A stretch of 64,000 nucleotides of DNA from Mesorhizobium sp. WSM3859 (lineage in GTDB: Bacteria; Pseudomonadota; Alphaproteobacteria; Rhizobiales; Rhizobiaceae). The notes under the pieces were generated by a model. That model did no database searches. It worked only from the letters and a program-made list of their open reading frames with translations, and was not told where the DNA came from. The first letter of the stretch is position 1; the number at the start of each line of letters is the position of its first letter. Shown here piece after piece: positions 8,378-15,774 of this stretch. Position numbers and translations under genes: made by a program. The stretch lies in the NCBI RefSeq assembly GCF_002295065.1, contig NZ_NSGG01000004.1, forward strand, positions 496,001-560,000, read 5' to 3'.

Positions 8378-9883
8378 ATGAGAAACGATCGTGACTTCCC
8401 GGCTGAAGCCGGCACAACCAGCAAAATTACGCGGCGGGATGCATTGATGGCCGGGACGGCTGCCGCCGTTTCGCGATTGGCCGTACCCGTCGGCCTTTCA
8501 GGCGCACTCGCCGGGCTCGCCGGCGTCCAGGCTGCGGCGGCAGGGCCATCGCAGCCGAACATCGTCTTCATCGTTGCGGACGATCAGGGTTGGAAAGACG
8601 TCGGCTATCACGGATCAGACATCAAGACGCCCAACATCGACAAGCTCGCCGCCGAGGGGGCGAAACTCGAAGAATATTACGTACAGCCGATGTGCACACC
8701 AACGCGTTGCGCCCTCATGACCGGCCGCTATCCGCTACGCTATGGCATGCAGGTTGGCGTCGTCCCCGCCGCAGGGACCTATGGCCTTCCGCTCGACGAG
8801 ACACTTCTTCCGCAAATCCTCAGAGAAGCTGGCTATCAGACGGCGATGAGCGGTAAATGGCATCTCGGCCACGGCAAGACGGATTACTGGCCGAAACAAC
8901 GTGGATTTGATTCATTCTACGGGGCAACGGTCGGCGAGATCGACCATTTCAAACATGCTTCGCACGGTATCGCGGACTGGTACAGGAACAACAAGCCGAT
9001 CAAGGAGCCGGGCTTCGACAACACCCTGTTCGGTCGGGAAGCTGTCCGAGTCATCAATGCTCACGATCAGAAGAAGCCGCTCTTTCTCTACCTCGCCTTC
9101 ACCGCGCCCCACACGCCATTCCAGGCTCCGAAGGAATATCTCGACCGGTATAAGGACATCGCCGACGAGAACCGGAGAACCTATGCCGCAATGATCTCGG
9201 TGATCGATGACGAGATCGGGAATGTCGTGGCCGCCCTCGAGAAGAAGGGGATACGCGAAAATACCCTGATCGTTTTCATGAGCGACAATGGCGGTGTCAT
9301 CAACTCGATGTTCACGGGCGACTCGAAGGTGAGCGGCAAGCTGCCTGCGAATAACGGCCCCTATCGCGACGGCAAAGGCACCCTCTATGAGGGCGGCACC
9401 CGCTCGGTCGCCTTCATGAACTGGCCCGGCAAGATCAAGCCTGGCGTCTTCAATGGCCTCATGCACGTCGTTGACATGTTGCCGACACTGGCCGGGCTGG
9501 CTGGTGCCAAGCCTGGCAAGGACAAACCTCTGGACGGCATGGATATGTGGCCGGCCATCAGCGAGGGAAAGCCTTCGCCGCGCACGGAGATCGTCTACAA
9601 TGTCGATCCGATGACCGGCGCGGTGCGCGAGGGCGAATGGAAACTGGTGTGGGCGGCGGCGTTGCCGCAACGGATAGAGCTGTTCAATTTGGCGGAGGAC
9701 AAATCGGAAGCCACCAATCTGGCTGACAAGTATCCTGACAAAGTCAAGACGTTGCAGGCAAGGATCACCGAGCTCGCAACCCAGATGAAGCCTCCGCTGT
9801 TGCTGATGGAAGCCGTGCGGCTGACCTACTTCACGCCGCTGGTGACGCCAAGCCCTGAAGAAATGTTCGCCGCGGGGGACTGA
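8378..9883 (+). CDS. Tat-exported arylsulfatase (formylglycine type I sulfatase)
   Basis: 501 residues from the ATG at 8378. The N-terminus carries a twin-arginine motif (TRRDALMAG) and a hydrophobic stretch ending near AAAA, so it is exported folded. The alkaline-phosphatase-fold core begins with NIVFIVADDQG (metal-binding DD). The sulfatase signature CTPTR lies at 106-110; C106 would be oxidised to formylglycine. GKWHLGH and MSDNGG are further active-site motifs. It hydrolyses sulfate esters, giving sulfate and an alcohol or phenol. The next gene, 38 bases away, encodes the enzyme that makes formylglycine. The substrate cannot be told from sequence. Confidence 0.92.
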   Translation: MRNDRDFPAEAGTTSKITRRDALMAGTAAAVSRLAVPVGLSGALAGLAGVQAAAAGPSQPNIVFIVADDQGWKDVGYHGSDIKTPNIDKLAAEGAKLEEYYVQPMCTPTRCALMTGRYPLRYGMQVGVVPAAGTYGLPLDETLLPQILREAGYQTAMSGKWHLGHGKTDYWPKQRGFDSFYGATVGEIDHFKHASHGIADWYRNNKPIKEPGFDNTLFGREAVRVINAHDQKKPLFLYLAFTAPHTPFQAPKEYLDRYKDIADENRRTYAAMISVIDDEIGNVVAALEKKGIRENTLIVFMSDNGGVINSMFTGDSKVSGKLPANNGPYRDGKGTLYEGGTRSVAFMNWPGKIKPGVFNGLMHVVDMLPTLAGLAGAKPGKDKPLDGMDMWPAISEGKPSPRTEIVYNVDPMTGAVREGEWKLVWAAALPQRIELFNLAEDKSEATNLADKYPDKVKTLQARITELATQMKPPLLLMEAVRLTYFTPLVTPSPEEMFAAGD

Positions 9884-9921
9884 AAGGCGGATGCGTTCTG
9901 CCGTTCCGACGAGGCCGCCCG

Positions 9922-10881
9922 ATGACTGAGGCACGACTTGTCGCAAGGCCGGCGGCCGCGTCGCACGTCGATATGGTCTGGATCCCGGGCGGCCAATTCC
10001 TGATGGGCTCGAACAGCCACTATCCGGAAGAGGCGCCGGCGCACCGCGTCGCCGTCGGCGGCTTCTGGATGGATCGCACGACGGTCACAAATGCAGAGTT
10101 CAGACGCTTTGTCGAGGCCAGCGGTTACGTCACGCTGGCCGAGCGTCCGGCAAATGCCGCGGATTATCCCGGAGCCAGCGCGGAGGCCTTGGCGCCGGCC
10201 TCAGCCCTGTTCGTCAGGCCTCCGCGCAGCATTGATCGCAACAATCATTACAACTGGTGGGCCTACGTACGCGGCGCCAACTGGCGGCATCCGCGGGGCC
10301 CCGCGAGCGGCCTCAAAGGGCTCGAAAACCATCCTGTCGTGCACATCGCCTACGAGGACGCGGAAGCTTATGCGAGCTGGGCAGGAAAGGCGCTGCCGAC
10401 CGAGGCCGAGTGGGAGTTCGCCGCGCGTGGCGGGCTGGACGGCGCCGACTTCGTATGGGGCGACGAACTGACCCCAGGTGGCCAGCATATGGCCAATACC
10501 TATCAGGGCGAGTTTCCCTATCACAACGACTGTGAGGACGGTTACGAATGGACCGCGCCGGTCGGCTCTTTCCCGGCAAACGGCTGTGGACTTTATGACA
10601 TGGCCGGCAATGTCTGGCAGTGGACTGCCGACTGGTATCAGGAACACCGCCGGATCGAGAGCCCCTGTTGCACGATGGACAATCCGCGCGGCGGGGAGCG
10701 GGACGCGAGCTACGACCCGCTGACGCCCGACATCAGAATTCCGCGTAAGGTCACCAAGGGTGGTTCCTTCCTGTGCGCTCCCAGCTACTGCCGCCGTTAC
10801 CGTCCGGCTGCTCGTATGGCGCAGCCCGTGGATACCTCCACCTGCCACCTTGGGTTTCGGTGCATCGCGCGTTCGGTGTGA
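9922..10881 (+). CDS. Formylglycine-generating enzyme (sulfatase-activating)
   Basis: 319 residues of the FGE/SUMF1 family. It starts with VWIPGGQFLMGSNSHYPEEAP, a typical family opening (shown here as 21 residues would exceed display, so see residues 14-33 for the motif). The C-terminus has GGSFLC and SYCRRYR, placing the two catalytic Cys at 285 and 290 as in true aerobic FGE, and ends in LGFRC. This copper-dependent oxidase converts the Cys of CxPxR to formylglycine. There is no signal peptide, consistent with modification in the cytosol before Tat export of the sulfatase. It probably shares the operon promoter at 8107. Confidence 0.93.
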   Translation: MTEARLVARPAAASHVDMVWIPGGQFLMGSNSHYPEEAPAHRVAVGGFWMDRTTVTNAEFRRFVEASGYVTLAERPANAADYPGASAEALAPASALFVRPPRSIDRNNHYNWWAYVRGANWRHPRGPASGLKGLENHPVVHIAYEDAEAYASWAGKALPTEAEWEFAARGGLDGADFVWGDELTPGGQHMANTYQGEFPYHNDCEDGYEWTAPVGSFPANGCGLYDMAGNVWQWTADWYQEHRRIESPCCTMDNPRGGERDASYDPLTPDIRIPRKVTKGGSFLCAPSYCRRYRPAARMAQPVDTSTCHLGFRCIARSV

Positions 10882-11208
10882 TGAGCAGGTGCCGAGATGT
10901 TCAGGTCGGGGAAGACAGGACCTAGCACTTCGTGCGAATGTAGCTTCACGAAGGGCTTCGGATTCTTGTTGCCGTCCATCTACACCACGAAAACCGGGTC
11001 AGAGTGATCAGAGCTATCTGACCTTTCGCATCGCGCCGGTCGCATGGGAGACTATGAATTCGCGGACGGTGAGGGGCGATCTGCGGCCTCTTGGGTAATA
11101 CGAATTGAAAATTGCGCCCTCATGTTTCACAACAGGTCGGTTAGGCCTCAGGATGGCTTCCTCAACCGCCCTGGTTCCCAAGGCGAGAATTCTAAAAGAC
11201 GTTCAGAA
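10882..11208 (+). other. 327-base gap between the FGE gene and the glycan cluster
   Basis: No convincing gene. Two small inverted repeats are visible: CTTCGTG/CACGAAG near 10927-10953, without a T-run, and GTCAGA/TCTGAC at 10998-11003 and 11017-11022, possibly an operator. An in-frame extension of the next gene back to 11044 has no ribosome site and poor family-like sequence. Confidence 0.5.
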
Positions 11209-12423
11209 ATGATCCAGCACGTACAAGACGCTCGAATTCTCATGTACAGCCACGACACGTTCGGGCTCGGCCACCTGCAGCGCTGTCGGACCATCGCGCA
11301 TTCGCTGGTCGAGGATTTCCGCGGACTTCAGGTGCTGATCATTTCAGGCGCGCCTATCGCCGGCGCCTTCGATTATCGCGCCCGTGTCGACTTCGTGAAG
11401 ATCCCCAGCGTCATCAAGTTGCGCAACGGCGAGTACACCTCGCTGGAAAAGGATATCGATCTGCATGAGACGCTCAGGATGCGCCAGTCGATCATCCGCC
11501 ACACGGCCGAGACCTTCCGGCCGGATATCTTCATCGTCGACAAGGAACCGCTCGGCCTACGCGGTGAGATCGAGGATACGCTGTCCTACCTCAAGACGCG
11601 GGGTACCACGCTCGTGCTTGGCCTGCGCGAGGTGATGGATGCGCCGCATCTGCTCGAAGCAGAGTGGGCACGCAGGGATGTCATGCGCAAGATAGGCCTG
11701 TTCTACGACAAGGTCTGGGCCTATGGTCCGCCGGATTTCTACGATCCGTTGACCGGCTTGGATGTGCCGCCGGCTGTCAGGGCAAAGATGAGGTTCGTCG
11801 GTTTCCTGCAACGGAGCCTGCAGCGGATCGAGTTGCCCGGCCACCGGCCGGAGGGCGAGTATATCCTCGTTACCACAGGGGGTGGCGGCGACGGCGCCGA
11901 ATTGATCCACGACGTCATCGATGCCTATCAGCAGGACCCGCAATTGCAGCATAGGGCGCTGATCGTGCTTGGGCCTTACATGCCGGCGCGCAAGCGCAAC
12001 AAGCTGCTCAAGAAGGGGGCCAAGATTCCCTGCATTAAGATCATCGAGTTCGACAACCGCATGGAAGATCTGATTGCCGGGGCCAAGGCGGTAGTGGCGA
12101 TGGGTGGTTACAACACCTATTGCGAGATACTGTCTTTCGACAAGCCCGCGCTGATCGTGCCGCGCACCGAGCCTCGGGAGGAACAACTGATTCGCGCTCG
12201 GCGCGCAGCCGAACTCGGCCTCATCGAGATGCTTTTGCCGGACGAAGCCAAGGATTCCCAGCGGTTTGCCGATGCACTGGTGGCGCTGCCGGACCGGCCC
12301 CGCCCATCCCAGAGCAATCCGCATCTGAGGCTGGAAGGGCTGCCCCATATTTCCGAAATCGTCGCGGAACTGCTCGACCGGCGGGCCAGCCCTCACCTTT
12401 CGGTCATTGAAGGAATGAGCTGA
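11209..12423 (+). CDS. MurG-like (GT28-type) glycosyltransferase
   Basis: About 404 residues from ATG 11209, chosen because family-like sequence begins there. It opens with MYSHDTFGLGHLQRC, a Gly-rich loop of the GT-B fold, then IISGAPIAGAF. The C-terminal half has the sugar-nucleotide region (ILVTTGGGGDGAEL, MGGYNTYCEIL, PRTEPREEQLIRA), close to the MurG pattern. It probably transfers a sugar from a nucleotide donor during glycan synthesis. It is paralogous to the gene at 13666 (shared GHLxR and SGAPIAG-like motifs), with a GT4 gene between. One base separates it from the next gene, so they form an operon. Confidence 0.8.
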   Translation: MIQHVQDARILMYSHDTFGLGHLQRCRTIAHSLVEDFRGLQVLIISGAPIAGAFDYRARVDFVKIPSVIKLRNGEYTSLEKDIDLHETLRMRQSIIRHTAETFRPDIFIVDKEPLGLRGEIEDTLSYLKTRGTTLVLGLREVMDAPHLLEAEWARRDVMRKIGLFYDKVWAYGPPDFYDPLTGLDVPPAVRAKMRFVGFLQRSLQRIELPGHRPEGEYILVTTGGGGDGAELIHDVIDAYQQDPQLQHRALIVLGPYMPARKRNKLLKKGAKIPCIKIIEFDNRMEDLIAGAKAVVAMGGYNTYCEILSFDKPALIVPRTEPREEQLIRARRAAELGLIEMLLPDEAKDSQRFADALVALPDRPRPSQSNPHLRLEGLPHISEIVAELLDRRASPHLSVIEGMS

Positions 12424-12424
12424 G

Positions 12425-13669
12425 TTGCAACGCCGCAAGATCGTCGTGGTTCTGAAGGGCTATCCGCGGCTGTCGGAAACCTTCATCGCGCAGGAACTGC
12501 TCGGTCTGGAGCGCGCGGGGTTCGACCTGATACTCGTCGCGCTCAGGCGGCCGACCGACGAAAAACGCCATCCCGTGCATGACGAGATCAAAGCGCCCGT
12601 CCGATATCTGCCGGAATATCTGCATGAAGAGCCGCTGCGCGTGGTTCGCTCGCTGCTTGCCTATCTGCTGCGGCCGGGTTTCTGGCGCGCGCTCGGATCG
12701 CTGGCTACCGATATCCCCCGCGACTTCACGCGCAATCGCGTGCGCCGCTTCGGGCAGGCGCTCGTGCTGGCGGCCGAATGGCCGGAAGACGCGGGATGGT
12801 TGCATGCGCATTTCGCGCACACGCCGGCATCGGTGACGCGCTACGTCAGCCAGCTTCGTGGCCTGCCCTGGAGCTGCTCGGCCCATGCCAAGGACATCTG
12901 GACTTCGGCAGACTGGGATCTAGCCGGCAAGCTTTCCTCGGCGCGCTGGACGGTCACCTGCACGAAAACCGGCTTCGATCGCCTGAAAGAACTCGCCAAC
13001 GGCAACTCTGCCGTGCATCTGAGCTACCATGGGCTCGACCTCGATCGCTTCGGCAGTTTCGGCGAGGCGCGAAAACAGCATGACGGCTCGGCGCCGGGCG
13101 AACCGGTTATCATTCTGAGTGTCGGGCGCGCCGTTGAAAAGAAAGGTTACGATACCTTGCTGAAGGCCCTTGCCCTCTTGCCTGGCGATTTGGCGTGGCG
13201 TTTCGAGCATATCGGCGGCGGCGAGGAACTGGAACGGCTCAAGGCACTGGCGCGAAAGCTTGGGCTGGATGGCCGCGTCTCCTGGAAGGGAGCGCTTGCG
13301 CAGGAGGAGGTGCTTGAGCACTACCGCTGCGCCGACATCTTCGCCCTGGCCTGCAGGATCACCGCAAATGGCGACCGGGACGGTCTGCCGAATGTCCTGG
13401 TGGAGGCGGCCAGCCAGCGGCTTGCCTGCGTGTCGACCGATATTTCCGGCGTGCCGGAGCTTTTGTCGCCGGACGAAACCGGGCTGCTGGTTCCGACGGA
13501 AGACCCAATTGCCCTGGCACAGGCGCTGGAGCGCCTGATCCGTGATCCCGTGCTGCGCGCCCGCCTCGGCGACGCCGCTGAGCGGCGCGTGCGCGGCAAT
13601 TTCGATCATACGGCAAGCATCGGACAGCTCAAAGAACTGTTCGAGCGCGAGTGGCGGGCCGCCGATTGA
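12425..13669 (+). CDS. GT4-family glycosyltransferase (WcaL/colanic-acid type)
   Basis: 414 residues with a TTG start one base after the previous stop. KGYPRLSETFIAQELLGLE at the N-terminus is typical of exopolysaccharide GT4 enzymes. HAHFAHTPASV and CSAHAKDIW follow. The C-terminal donor domain has SVGRAVEKKGYDTLL, and ANGDRDGLPNVLVEA, the E-x7-E-like motif region. It is expected to be a cytosolic, retaining transferase adding one sugar to a lipid-linked glycan. It overlaps the next gene by a TTGA junction. Confidence 0.88.
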   Translation: MQRRKIVVVLKGYPRLSETFIAQELLGLERAGFDLILVALRRPTDEKRHPVHDEIKAPVRYLPEYLHEEPLRVVRSLLAYLLRPGFWRALGSLATDIPRDFTRNRVRRFGQALVLAAEWPEDAGWLHAHFAHTPASVTRYVSQLRGLPWSCSAHAKDIWTSADWDLAGKLSSARWTVTCTKTGFDRLKELANGNSAVHLSYHGLDLDRFGSFGEARKQHDGSAPGEPVIILSVGRAVEKKGYDTLLKALALLPGDLAWRFEHIGGGEELERLKALARKLGLDGRVSWKGALAQEEVLEHYRCADIFALACRITANGDRDGLPNVLVEAASQRLACVSTDISGVPELLSPDETGLLVPTEDPIALAQALERLIRDPVLRARLGDAAERRVRGNFDHTASIGQLKELFEREWRAAD

Positions 13670-14853
13670 AGCGCGTCTTCCTCTATGTCCAGCACCTGCT
13701 CGGTATCGGCCATCTCGCGCGCTCCAGCCGCATCGCAGCGGCACTGGTCGATGACGGGTTTGACGTAACCGTCGTGACCGGCGGCGCGCCGATCGCGGGG
13801 TTTCCGGGGCCAGGCGTAAAAACTGTGATCCTGCCGCCTGTCACCTCCGGTGATGAAGGATTTTCCGGCCTTGTCGACCTGCAGGGCAAACCCATCGACG
13901 ATGATTTCAAAAAACGGCGTTCAGAGACACTGCTGCAGGCATACCGGGATTGCAGGCCTGACATCGTCATTGTCGAGGCCTTTCCATTTGGACGCCGGCA
14001 GATGCGTTTCGAACTCTTGCCGCTGATCGAGGCCATCGAGGCGACATCGCCCAGACCGCTGCTGGCGACGTCCGTCCGGGATATCCTTCAGGAGCGCGTC
14101 AAGCCGGGCCGAAATGAGGAAACGGTCGACCTCATCAACAGGCATTTCGACCTAGTCATGGTCCACGGCGATCCGGCTTTCGCAACCATCGACAAGACAT
14201 TTCCACTGGCTGGGGCAATCAGGGCCGAGGTCACTTACACAGGGCTCGTTGCCGCGCCGCCATCGCCCGCGGCCTCCGAGCGCTTCGACATTCTGGTGTC
14301 GGTTGGCGGTGGGGCTGCCGGAAGGGGCCTTGTCAGTTCCACTATCGCAGCGGCGCGGAATGCCAACAATGGCTGGAAATGGTGTTTGATCACCGGCCCC
14401 AACTTGCCGAAAGACGAGTTTGACGCCATCGCACGCGATGCCACGCCGGGCCTGTCCGTCTTCCGCTTCCGCGAGGATTTTGCCAGCTTGCTCACCGGCG
14501 CCCGCCTGTCGGTCTCGCAGGCGGGCTACAACACGGTCTGCGATGTCCTGCGCGCGGGTTGTCGCTCCCTGCTTGTTCCATTTGCAGCCGGCGGGGAAAC
14601 CGAACAAACGGTTCGCGCCCTGATGCTCGAAGAACTCGGTCTTGCAACGGTGCTGATGGAAAAGGACCTGACGCCTGAAGGTTTGGCGCAGGCGATCGAA
14701 CAGGCGCTTGTGGCGCCGAGCCCGCCCGCGCATCGTCTCGATCTGGAAGGGGCGCGTCACTCGGCGCAAATCCTGCGCGAGCGGCATCGAACGCGGTCCC
14801 TAAAGGGCCCGGTCTCGGAAAAAGGACATGATCGAGCAGATGGCGGGGCCTAA
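13666..14853 (+). CDS. Second MurG-like (GT28-type) glycosyltransferase
   Basis: About 395 residues from a TTG that overlaps the TGA of the previous gene; a GTG at 13651 is an alternative. It opens with LYVQHLLGIGHLARS and VVTGGAPIAGF, matching the gene at 11209, and has SVGGGAAGRGL and SQAGYNTVCDVLRAG in the donor domain. The two MurG-like enzymes flank a GT4 gene in one operon, so they may add related sugars. The TAA stop (14851-14853) is also the first three bases of a palindromic repeat. Confidence 0.8.
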   Translation: MKRVFLYVQHLLGIGHLARSSRIAAALVDDGFDVTVVTGGAPIAGFPGPGVKTVILPPVTSGDEGFSGLVDLQGKPIDDDFKKRRSETLLQAYRDCRPDIVIVEAFPFGRRQMRFELLPLIEAIEATSPRPLLATSVRDILQERVKPGRNEETVDLINRHFDLVMVHGDPAFATIDKTFPLAGAIRAEVTYTGLVAAPPSPAASERFDILVSVGGGAAGRGLVSSTIAAARNANNGWKWCLITGPNLPKDEFDAIARDATPGLSVFRFREDFASLLTGARLSVSQAGYNTVCDVLRAGCRSLLVPFAAGGETEQTVRALMLEELGLATVLMEKDLTPEGLAQAIEQALVAPSPPAHRLDLEGARHSAQILRERHRTRSLKGPVSEKGHDRADGGA

Positions 14854-14945
14854 AGCGCGTCGCACTGGCACCGCGCTTTAAGTCTTTGTTTTGATGCATG
14901 TCGTTGTCCTAAACCGCTACGCGCTTTTGGGCGAAATGCATCAAA
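14851..14945. repeat. Mosaic palindromic repeat filling a convergent gap
   Basis: Two nested inverted repeats: TAAAGCGCG (14851-14859) with CGCGCTTTA (14872-14880), and TTTGATGCAT (14890-14899) with ATGCATCAAA (14936-14945). It fills the gap between converging genes and contains both of their stop codons. It could act as a bidirectional terminator. Confidence 0.72.
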
Positions 14946-15615
14946 CAGTCCCAATCAGCATGAAGCGCGTATATCTTTTTGTCGGTAGTTCGCCGGAGAA
15001 TCGTATCTCCCGCAGCGCCGCCATTGCCTCGAAGGCTGCAAGTGAAGCCACGCAGTTGATGTGCGTCGGCTCGCTGAAATAGTCATTCGATTGCAGCAGT
15101 ACATTCGTGCCCCGCGGAAGCAGGGCAAGCCAGGCGCGCAGATCGGCGATGTGCTCGCAGCTCGTATTGACTATCAGGTCGGACGGCCCGGCCGCATAGT
15201 CGAGTGCGTACATATCTGCCGTCAGCGCCCGGAACCGGTCGCCGGCTTCCCGGTTGAGGGTCCGGGCAACTGGCGCGACTTCGGGATCGATGTCGATACT
15301 ATCGACTGCAGCAATGTCGAAGCGGGGGTCGTTGAAAAGCATTGCAGGCAATATGCCGTACCATCCGCCCAGAACCCATATGCGCCCGAAGCGCCCGCCG
15401 CAGCTTTCGAACAGCCTGTCGAGCGCCCACATCTTGCAGGCCACCTGCTTGTGGTTGAAGGCGTTGGCGATGTCGGCCTGCGGATGTTTGGCGATGACGC
15501 GCGCCAGCCCTGCCACGAGAGGGTGGTTGATATAGGCAGCAATTCCCCGCGTGAGGTCCAAGGCCTGCTCGTGCCCCTCCATGCCGGCATTGCGCGGTTG
15601 CGTGACATCCATCAT
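14941..15615 (-). CDS. SAM-dependent methyltransferase-like protein
   Basis: 224 residues from ATG 15615 (AAGGCG upstream). An open frame runs back to 16503, but that extension is antisense to the ABC gene and is rejected. The SAM-binding motif I is IWVLGGWYGILPA, followed by acidic motif II (DSIDIDPEVAPVA), then DLIVNTSCEHI and a tail giving LPRGTNVLLQSNDY. The target is unknown; the context suggests a glycan or lipid carrier. It is divergent from the ABC-like gene, with a 159-base promoter region between. Its TGA stop lies inside the repeat at 14851-14945. Confidence 0.75.
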   Translation of the reverse strand: MMDVTQPRNAGMEGHEQALDLTRGIAAYINHPLVAGLARVIAKHPQADIANAFNHKQVACKMWALDRLFESCGGRFGRIWVLGGWYGILPAMLFNDPRFDIAAVDSIDIDPEVAPVARTLNREAGDRFRALTADMYALDYAAGPSDLIVNTSCEHIADLRAWLALLPRGTNVLLQSNDYFSEPTHINCVASLAAFEAMAALREIRFSGELPTKRYTRFMLIGTV

Positions 15616-15774
15616 ATTCGCCTTGTACGTTGGGATTTCGGGCGACACAACGCAATCTTGCCCCGCCAAGCCGCCTCGCAGGCTTCGAACATGTCGCCGG
15701 CGATGATTGCCGATGTGCCGTCCACCAGCTGATGCTTTTACTTTGTTGTTTAAACTGAAGGTCCACAGTCGCAT

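Noticed and set aside
10797..10979. 60-codon minus-strand frame with KPFVKLHSHEVLGPVF
   Set aside because: It overlaps the 3' end of the FGE gene, has no ribosome site and no recognised family; a decayed gene end cannot be excluded but is unsupported.
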